Assembly (NCBI GenBank): GCA_003963365.1
Contig: RXJG01000004.1
Coordinates: 1,184,554-1,248,553 of the forward strand
Reading direction: 5' to 3'
DNA from: Sphingobacteriales bacterium
GTDB taxonomy: Bacteria; Bacteroidota; Bacteroidia; Chitinophagales; Chitinophagaceae
Length of the DNA: 64,000 bases
Position numbers and translations under genes: made by a program. Under the pieces are notes generated by a model that was given only the letters and a program-made list of their open reading frames with translations, did no database searches and was not told the origin of the DNA. Shown piece by piece: positions 58,828 to 64,000 of the stretch. How positions within the stretch are numbered: position 1 is the first letter of the stretch; every line of letters begins with the position of its first letter.

Positions 58828-59721
58828 TTAAAAAATTAATGTGCCCTCGGGTAAGGATAAATTTCCCTGTAAGCCACCGGTATGCAGGCAAAGAATTTTA
58901 CTGCCGGGAGGAAAAAAATCCCTGGCGATGAGATCATTTACGGCATAAAATTGTTTGGCGGTATAAACAAAGTCAGTTGTTATTTTATGTTGTTGGTAAA
59001 ATCGGTTCATAAAATGGATCAATTCTTCCGTTTTCTTTGCATAACCGCCAAAATGATAATCATGAATGAACTGAAAGTTTTTGTGTGAGGCTAATTCATC
59101 AGCTAAAGTTTTATTCATGGCTTCAGCGCCTTTTAATACTACAATCCCGATGATTGTTTGTTGTGCTGATGAACTTTTTACTATTCCTTTAAATGTAGTG
59201 CCGGTTCCAATATCACAAACGATGTGAGAATAATGATTGGCATTTTCAATATGATTGAGTATTTCGGCACAGCCTTTTTCTCCCGCCTCATTATCGCCAC
59301 CTTCGGGAACTAAATAATAGCCGGGATATTTGTTTTGATAATGCTGGTATAATTTTTCTTTATCGGTATATTCAGTCCTGCTCACGAACTCCAGTTGCAT
59401 GTCCTGTTCTTTACAATAAATTAATGTGTGGTTAAGTTGTGGTGGTACTTCACCCCTTACTATTGCAACAGATTTTATTCCGGCTTTATTACAGGCAAAT
59501 GCTGTAGCTGCTAAATGATTGCTGTATGCGCCGCCAAAAGTGAGGATGCCTTCTTTATTAGCAGTCAACGAATTTTCAATATTATACTTTAGCTTAAAAT
59601 ATTTATTACCTGAGATGATGGGGTGCAGTTTATCGAGCCGTGCCACAGTTACGGAAACTTTTTTATTAACATATAATTCATCCGTAAGATTCACCGTTTC
59701 TATGGCCGTACTAATTTGCAT
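58828..59721 (-). CDS. PLP-dependent D-cysteine desulfhydrase / ACC deaminase-like protein
   Basis: A 297-aa fold-type II PLP enzyme. The Schiff-base lysine is expected in SGNKYFKLKYNI, followed by LTFGGAYSNHLAATAFACNKAG (the phosphate/substrate segment of this family) and IVCDIGTGTTFKGIVKSS (PLP phosphate-binding glycine loop). The end KILCLHTGGLQGNLSLPEGTLIF is typical. It degrades D-cysteine to pyruvate, sulfide and ammonia, or 1-aminocyclopropane-1-carboxylate. Sequence alone does not choose between these, but D-cysteine desulfhydrase is more common in Bacteroidota. It is divergent from the nucleotidyltransferase. Confidence 0.85.
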   Translation of the reverse strand: MQISTAIETVNLTDELYVNKKVSVTVARLDKLHPIISGNKYFKLKYNIENSLTANKEGILTFGGAYSNHLAATAFACNKAGIKSVAIVRGEVPPQLNHTLIYCKEQDMQLEFVSRTEYTDKEKLYQHYQNKYPGYYLVPEGGDNEAGEKGCAEILNHIENANHYSHIVCDIGTGTTFKGIVKSSSAQQTIIGIVVLKGAEAMNKTLADELASHKNFQFIHDYHFGGYAKKTEELIHFMNRFYQQHKITTDFVYTAKQFYAVNDLIARDFFPPGSKILCLHTGGLQGNLSLPEGTLIF

Positions 59722-59729
59722 CCCCTGAG

Positions 59730-59757
59730 TTGTGAGATTGATTAATGATTATCTTCG
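59730..59757 (+). promoter_or_regulatory. Promoter of the nucleotidyltransferase gene
   Basis: TTG (59730-59732), 17 bases, TATCTTCG (59750-59757; one mismatch to TAnnTTTG), with 28 bases to the ATG at 59786. Confidence 0.5.
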
Positions 59758-59785
59758 CTGCGGTTTACAAAAATAATTCTATTCA

Positions 59786-60682
59786 ATGCAACCTACATTG
59801 TTGATTTTAGCTGCCGGCATGGCATCCCGGTATGGAAGTATGAAGCAGATCCAGTCCTTTGGGCCTTCCGGTGAAACCATTATGGATTACTCTATTTATG
59901 ATGCTGTACGGGCCGGTTTTGGGAAAGTAGTATTTATTATCCGCAAAGATTTTGCTGATCAGTTTAAAGAAATATTTGAACCCAAACTCGCCGGTAAAAT
60001 AAAAACCGATTATGTGTACCAGGATCTGAGTTCTTTTACCAATGATTTTGTTATTCCAACGGAAAGAACAAAACCATGGGGTACAGCACATGCCGTATTG
60101 TGTGCAAAGAATGCCATTAAAGAACCTTTTGCTGTAATTAATGCTGATGATTTTTATGGAAGAGATGGATTTGAAAAAGCATACCAGTTTCTAACTACTG
60201 ACTGCAACTCACAACTATATTCATTGATCGGTTATGAACTGGAGAAAACATTGTCGCCTCATGGAACCGTTAGCCGTGGTGTATGTGATGTAAATGCAAA
60301 TGGTGAACTGCTTGCCATTAATGAAAGAGTAAAAGTATATAAGAAAGATGGTGTAATTATTTATGAAGATGATAATGGTTTTCACCCAATTCCGGATGCG
60401 TGTAAAGCATCTATGAACTTCTGGTGTTTTGATAGTTCTGTATTTGATCTTACTCAAAATATGTTCAGTGATTTCTTAAGACATAATATCAGCAATCCAA
60501 AAGCTGAATTTTTTATTCCGATTGTGGCGGATGAGTTTATTAAATCGGGTAAAGGAAAGATAAAAGTAATTCCTACCTCTTCACAATGGTTTGGAGTTAC
60601 CTATAAAGAAGATGCGCCGGGTGTACAGGAAAGTGTGAGCAAACTGGTGGCAGCGGGAGAATATCCAACTTCATTATGGTAA
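59786..60682 (+). CDS. Sugar-phosphate nucleotidyltransferase-like protein
   Basis: A 298-aa protein. The signature is LLILAAGMASRYGSMKQIQSFGPSGETIMDYSIYDAVRAGF, a variant of the GxGxR-x9-K/P-K sugar nucleotidyltransferase motif. Further landmarks are PWGTAHAVLCAKNAI, FAVINADDFYGRDGFEKAYQFL (metal-binding DD) and IKVIPTSSQWFGVTYKEDAPGVQESVSKLV. The substrate is unknown; Bacteroidota relatives are annotated only as NTP transferases. It is likely cotranscribed with the amidohydrolase gene 34 bases downstream. Confidence 0.85.
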   Translation: MQPTLLILAAGMASRYGSMKQIQSFGPSGETIMDYSIYDAVRAGFGKVVFIIRKDFADQFKEIFEPKLAGKIKTDYVYQDLSSFTNDFVIPTERTKPWGTAHAVLCAKNAIKEPFAVINADDFYGRDGFEKAYQFLTTDCNSQLYSLIGYELEKTLSPHGTVSRGVCDVNANGELLAINERVKVYKKDGVIIYEDDNGFHPIPDACKASMNFWCFDSSVFDLTQNMFSDFLRHNISNPKAEFFIPIVADEFIKSGKGKIKVIPTSSQWFGVTYKEDAPGVQESVSKLVAAGEYPTSLW

Positions 60683-60716
60683 TTATTCTATCACAATAAA
60701 TTTTTAACTTGGACTG

Positions 60717-61982
60717 ATGAAATACCAGTCCTTTTTTTTCTGCTTACTTTTTTCGGTTATTGTTTCAGCACAATCAACAGATTCTGTTTTCTTATTAAAA
60801 CCTGCCAATGTATTTGACGGCGAGCAAATGCATGCCAATTGGTGGGTATTGGTAAAAGGAAATAAAATTATCGAAGCCGGTGATGCAAATTCATTTACTA
60901 TCCCTGCTAATGCAAAAGTGATCGACCTGAAAGGAAAAACATTATTGCCGGGATTGATTGAAGGTCATTCTCATTTATTACTTCATCCATACAATGAAAC
61001 GCCATGGGATGAACAGGTGCTGAATGAATCAAGGGCGGAACGAATTGCCAGAGCTATTAATCATGCAAAAGCAACATTAATGGCCGGATTTACTACGGTG
61101 AGAGATTTAGGAACAGAAGGGGCGATGTATGATGATGCGGGACTAAAACAAAGTATAGAAAAAGGAATTATTCCCGGGCCAAGAATGTTAGTGGCTACAA
61201 GAGCAATCGTTGCAACAGGTAGTTATGGCCCTAAAGCAGGCTCGGCTGATATAGATTATCCAAAAGGTGCAGCTGAGGCAGATGGTGTAGATGCATTGAT
61301 AAAAGAAGTAAGAACACAAATTGGAAAAGGCGCTGATATTATAAAAGTTTATGCAGATTACCGCTGGGGAAAGAATAAAGAAGCAAAGCCATCTTTTAGT
61401 GAAGAGGAGTTGAGATTAGTTGCTCAAACAGCTAACAGCAGCGGCAGACCATTAGTTGTACATTCAGTAACACCGGAAGGAATGAGGCGGTCAATTATGG
61501 CGGGAGTATCTACAATTGAGCATGGTGATTTTGGTACCCCGGAAATATTTCAACTGATGAAGGAAAGGAAAGTAGCGTTGTGCCCTACATTAGCAGCAGG
61601 TTATTTTATTGAACAATATAAAGGATGGAAGCCCGGCACATCACCTGAACCAGATAGAATTATTCAAAAAAGAAAAAGTTTTAAAGCTGCATTAGATGCC
61701 GGAGTAACAATATGCATGGGCGGAGACGTTGGTGTGTTCAGTCATGGTAAAAATTGGATGGAGATGGAACTAATGGTGGAGTACGGAATGAAGCCAATAG
61801 ATGTGTTGCGGTCTGCTACATCCGTAAATGCGGATGTATTTGAACTGAATGATAAAGCAGGGAGAATTAGAAAAGGTTTACTGGCCGACATTATTGCTGT
61901 TGATGTTAACCCTGTTGATGATATTAAAGCGTTCCGCAATGTTTCATTTGTAATGAAAGACGGAGTGATTTATAAAAAATAA
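60717..61982 (+). CDS. Exported metal-dependent amidohydrolase
   Basis: A 421-aa protein. A signal peptide (MKYQSFFFCLLFSVIVSAQ) precedes an imidazolonepropionase/Xaa-Pro dipeptidase-like amidohydrolase: LPGLIEGHSHLLLHPY with HxH, VDALIKEVRTQIGKGADIIKVYADY with the bridging Lys, PLVVHSVTPEGMRRSI, STIEHGDFGTPEIF, CMGGDVGVFSHGKNW with the catalytic Asp, and the C-terminal GRIRKGLLADIIAVDVNPVDD. Metal ligands appear complete, so it should be active in the periplasm. Exported members are often prolidase-like carboxypeptidases; the substrate is not known. It ends at a bidirectional terminator. Confidence 0.88.
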   Translation: MKYQSFFFCLLFSVIVSAQSTDSVFLLKPANVFDGEQMHANWWVLVKGNKIIEAGDANSFTIPANAKVIDLKGKTLLPGLIEGHSHLLLHPYNETPWDEQVLNESRAERIARAINHAKATLMAGFTTVRDLGTEGAMYDDAGLKQSIEKGIIPGPRMLVATRAIVATGSYGPKAGSADIDYPKGAAEADGVDALIKEVRTQIGKGADIIKVYADYRWGKNKEAKPSFSEEELRLVAQTANSSGRPLVVHSVTPEGMRRSIMAGVSTIEHGDFGTPEIFQLMKERKVALCPTLAAGYFIEQYKGWKPGTSPEPDRIIQKRKSFKAALDAGVTICMGGDVGVFSHGKNWMEMELMVEYGMKPIDVLRSATSVNADVFELNDKAGRIRKGLLADIIAVDVNPVDDIKAFRNVSFVMKDGVIYKK

Positions 61983-62012
61983 AAATCCCGCCATTGGCGG
62001 GACTTTATTTAT
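61980..62012. terminator. Bidirectional terminator between the amidohydrolase and the membrane protease gene
   Basis: TCCCGCC (61986-61992), loop ATT, GGCGGGA (61996-62002). A-rich sequence precedes it and CTTTATTTATTT follows, so both strands have T-tracts. It lies between convergent genes. Confidence 0.88.
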
Positions 62013-62028
62013 TTAGCATAGGTTCTTA

Positions 62029-63126
62029 TTAGTTTCCTTTCACCATAAAGATGAAGTCTTTCACTTTGCGGGCCTGCAGTTTTCTTTCCATCTTTTTTAC
62101 ACTGGATACAGACGGCACTTTGATATCAGCATATTCTTCATTCTTTTTCAATTCATCCAAAGCTTTATATATGTATTTGGATTGTATGGCAAATACCGCA
62201 CCTTCTGTTTCTAACTGGCGGGTGCTCAAAATACCAATCACTTCACCATTTTCATTAAATACCGGTCCACCACTATTGCCGGGGTTTGCCGGTACATCTA
62301 TCTGGCAGGTGAGTGTATCACCATTAAAACCGGTTTTAGCACTCAGGTAACCTTCGCCATAAACAATATCATTTCTTGGGTAACCAAAAGTATAGATTGG
62401 CTCTGCAATATCAGTTGTTGATTTGCTGATGGCGTATGGTAAAGGAACAGGTTTGAATTCGCTATCGGCAATTTTTAAAATTGCCAGGTCTTTTGTATTA
62501 TCGATAAAAGCAATCCCGGCCTTGTATTCTTCCCCTTTACTATTTAAAACCACTACAGTACTGGAATTTTTTATAATGTGTGCATTAGTGGCTAAATAAC
62601 CTTTTGCATCAATAAGAAAGGCAGTACCGCTTGATTTAAACTTTACGTTTGGAACCTTCAAATCATCTTTTACTTTATTCAGCTCACTGCCCTGCGCATC
62701 TGTTGTCTTCTTTATATCATCAATCTTTTTGCTTAACTCCTGTACCTGGTTAATATCTGCTTTAGGAGCAACTAAATTGCTGGCAGCATAAGTGAGCAGC
62801 GATGTTATACCTGCAATAGAAGCAGCGATAGCGATCGTTTTCTTATAACGCTTATACAGGGTAATCACTTTAGCTCCGGCACTTAATGCTTTTTCTTTGA
62901 GCACACCTTCCGCTTCCAGTTTGGCCTGTGTTTCATGCAGGTTATTTTTGAAAGATTTAATGCTGCTGTAGCGGTTCATTTCATTTAAAAAGAAATGATG
63001 CTCCACCACCAGTTGATCCAGTTCAGGATTGGTGCGGCGCATTTGTTCGAAAGAGGCTTTTTCCTGTTCGTTCATTTCCCCTTTCAGGTAACGCTCTGCA
63101 GCATCGAGTAATAAAATTTCATCCAT
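62029..63126 (-). CDS. Membrane-anchored trypsin-like protease with anti-sigma-like cytoplasmic segment
   Basis: A 365-aa protein. Residues 1-95 are cytoplasmic and start DEILLLDAAERYLKGEMNEQEKASFEQMRRTNPEL, the helical pattern of anti-sigma factors (YL.GEM...E...FE..L..NPEL). One membrane helix (about 97-119) follows, then a periplasmic coiled stretch (125-158). The protease domain has a complete chymotrypsin-type triad: His183 (TNAHII), Asp213 (TKDLAILKI) and Ser285 (GNSGGPVF). No PDZ domain is present. It starts one base after the stop codon of the ECF sigma gene, so it probably binds that sigma factor and regulates it from the membrane. The function as protease, sensor or both is inferred. 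Confidence 0.85.
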   Translation of the reverse strand: MDEILLLDAAERYLKGEMNEQEKASFEQMRRTNPELDQLVVEHHFFLNEMNRYSSIKSFKNNLHETQAKLEAEGVLKEKALSAGAKVITLYKRYKKTIAIAASIAGITSLLTYAASNLVAPKADINQVQELSKKIDDIKKTTDAQGSELNKVKDDLKVPNVKFKSSGTAFLIDAKGYLATNAHIIKNSSTVVVLNSKGEEYKAGIAFIDNTKDLAILKIADSEFKPVPLPYAISKSTTDIAEPIYTFGYPRNDIVYGEGYLSAKTGFNGDTLTCQIDVPANPGNSGGPVFNENGEVIGILSTRQLETEGAVFAIQSKYIYKALDELKKNEEYADIKVPSVSSVKKMERKLQARKVKDFIFMVKGN

Positions 63127-63127
63127 C

Positions 63128-63694
63128 TCAGTTCCCGTTTTTATATTGAGTAAAGAAAAGTTTTTTTAGTCTCATAAGGCATTTGTATTTCTGGTTTTTG
63201 GCATTATCGGCATTGGTGTAGCCAAAGTTCTCTGCTATTTCCTGCATGTTCTTACCCTGTAAGTAATATGCCTCTAACAAACTTTTACACGGCTCCCCTA
63301 TATGCCCCATTGCTTTTTCCATCATTAAATAGGCCTCATTCTTTTTCTGGTGTTCCTCTAATTCATCTTCCACCGGCACCACCTCATCCAGGCTTTCCAC
63401 CGGCGAGTTATAGCGTTGAGATTGTTGTAACCTTTTAAGCCATAGTCGCCTGCATACGGAATATACATAGGTTTTAATTTGTGCTGTTAACTCAAAGGAC
63501 CCCGACGCTGCTTTTTCATATAGCACAATCATAGCTTCCTGGAAAATATCCTTGGCATCATCCGTAGTACCACTATTATTAAGAATATAGGTCTGTATCA
63601 GTCCGAAATTCTCCTTATAAAGAACTTCAATGGCCTGTTTATCGTTCGATGCCAGTCCTTTAAGCAATAAATCGTCGTTAGGGTATACTTTCAC
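63128..63694 (-). CDS. ECF-type RNA polymerase sigma factor
   Basis: A 188-aa sigma-70 family protein starting with GTG. Region 2 is NFGLIQTYILNNSGTTDDAKDIFQEAMIVLYEKA (DDAKDIFQE matches region 2.2/2.3). Region 4 is MEKAMGHIGEPCKSLLEAYYLQGKNMQEIAENFGYTNADNAKNQKYKCLMRLKKLF with its helix-turn-helix. The linker is acidic (VESLDEVVPVEDELEEH). Its stop codon lies one base before the start of the membrane-protease gene, an operon typical of a sigma and its regulator. A lipoprotein gene reads divergently from its upstream side and may be a target. Confidence 0.92.
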   Translation of the reverse strand: MKVYPNDDLLLKGLASNDKQAIEVLYKENFGLIQTYILNNSGTTDDAKDIFQEAMIVLYEKAASGSFELTAQIKTYVYSVCRRLWLKRLQQSQRYNSPVESLDEVVPVEDELEEHQKKNEAYLMMEKAMGHIGEPCKSLLEAYYLQGKNMQEIAENFGYTNADNAKNQKYKCLMRLKKLFFTQYKNGN

Positions 63695-63832
63695 CTGTTC
63701 GTTTTTAATACAGAAAGAGCAAAATTGTAACCCAAAAAGCGGAAAAAAAAATTTTTTAAAATTAGCGGGTTACCTTTTTGCACCCTGTGGTATTATTGGT
63801 CAAATAATTATTTCAAAAACTTAAAAATCATC

Positions 63833-64000
63833 ATGATGAAAAAAGCATTATTAGCTTTCGCTATCGTAGCGTTCGTAGCTTGTAATTCAGAAGGAACTAA
63901 AACTGAAACTAAAGACACGACTGCTGCTCCTGCAGTAGCTCCTGTTCAAGACACTACTAAGAAAGATACTACTGTAAAAGCTCCTGTTGCTGATACAACT
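63833..64000 (+). CDS. Small lipoprotein, Thr/Lys/Ala-rich (truncated by window end)
   Basis: At least 56 codons, open at the right edge. It starts MMKKALLAFAIVAFVACNS; AFVAC is a clear lipobox with Cys17. The mature part is low complexity, rich in Thr, Lys, Asp, Ala and Pro (ETKDTTAAPAVAPVQDTTKKD). A near-consensus TACCTTTT at 63771-63778 could be its -7 element. Such disordered lipoproteins are frequent in Chitinophagaceae and have no known function. It is divergent from the ECF sigma gene. Confidence 0.75.
   Translation, partial: MMKKALLAFAIVAFVACNSEGTKTETKDTTAAPAVAPVQDTTKKDTTVKAPVADTT

Noticed and set aside
1-64000. Insertion sequences, prophage, integrons or CRISPR arrays
   Set aside because: No transposase, integrase, phage structural or cas-like protein was found in any frame, and no terminal inverted repeats flank a coding unit.

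Overview
The window looks like chromosomal DNA of a Bacteroidota bacterium, most likely family Chitinophagaceae. The evidence is low GC, Bacteroidota-type promoters (TAnnTTTG at -7, sometimes TTG/TTTG at about -33), almost no Shine-Dalgarno sites, a type IX secretion (T9SS) sorting domain, DUF3857 transglutaminase-like paralogues, a TonB-dependent receptor with an N-terminal carboxypeptidase-like domain, and families such as DUF4199, DUF4260, DUF2851 and DUF2520. I see no intact insertion sequence, prophage, integrase or CRISPR array. One tRNA gene, tRNA-Pro(GGG), is present.

Layout. 1-3.7 kb: end of an M14 peptidase, DUF4260 protein, Crp/Fnr regulator, VOC protein. 4.3-8.7 kb: a secreted 1461-aa protein with eight 80-aa six-cysteine repeats and a T9SS tail, behind a promoter overlapped by a perfect palindrome. 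8.8-9.2 kb: a decayed gene. 9.3-11.2 kb: UbiD decarboxylase. 11.4-17.7 kb: a cluster of four DUF3857 genes (two pseudoenzymes, one split by an apparent frameshift, one with the core deleted). 17.8-20.6 kb: TraB/GumN protein, YdcF protein, unknown exported protein. 20.7-26.3 kb: a surface-glycan operon with two glycosyltransferases and all GDP-D-glycero-D-manno-heptose steps after sedoheptulose 7-phosphate (HddA, GmhA and a fused HddC-GmhB). 26.3-27.6 kb: dihydroorotase homologue without its zinc ligands. 27.7 kb: tRNA-Pro. 28-29.5 kb: tandem exported paralogues. 29.6-37.7 kb: smc, coaD, thioesterase, Nudix, pyrE, heavy-metal-associated-like protein, lgt, followed by a LytTR-domain remnant. 38.3-43.8 kb: TonB receptor, hydrolase, DUF2520, SRPBCC/GyrI-like protein. 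44.0-46.7 kb: fdx, iscX, kdsC, a UbiA-type prenyltransferase and maf in one run. 46.8-54.7 kb: DUF2851, OsmC, lipA, an rRNA/tRNA methyltransferase, a MqnP-like prenyltransferase, ruvX, def, DinB. 54.8-62 kb: acetyltransferase, rluD and lipB divergent, PLP enzyme, nucleotidyltransferase, amidohydrolase. 62.0-63.7 kb: an ECF sigma factor gene directly followed by a gene joining an anti-sigma-like cytoplasmic segment, one membrane helix and a trypsin-like protease. 63.8 kb: start of a lipoprotein.

How it fits together. Lipoate (lipA, lipB), Fe-S (fdx, iscX), quinone (ubiD-like and mqnP-like), pyrimidine (pyrE plus the variant dihydroorotase) and envelope functions (heptose, Kdo phosphatase, lgt, exported proteins) are interleaved. 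The most unusual features are (1) at least sixteen tracts with a 7-bp period, many ending at start codons and three lying inside genes (lipB, the mqnP-like gene, a glycosyltransferase); (2) the sigma factor/membrane-protease pair; (3) the DUF3857 cluster, in which only the frameshifted copy keeps the catalytic Cys and His.
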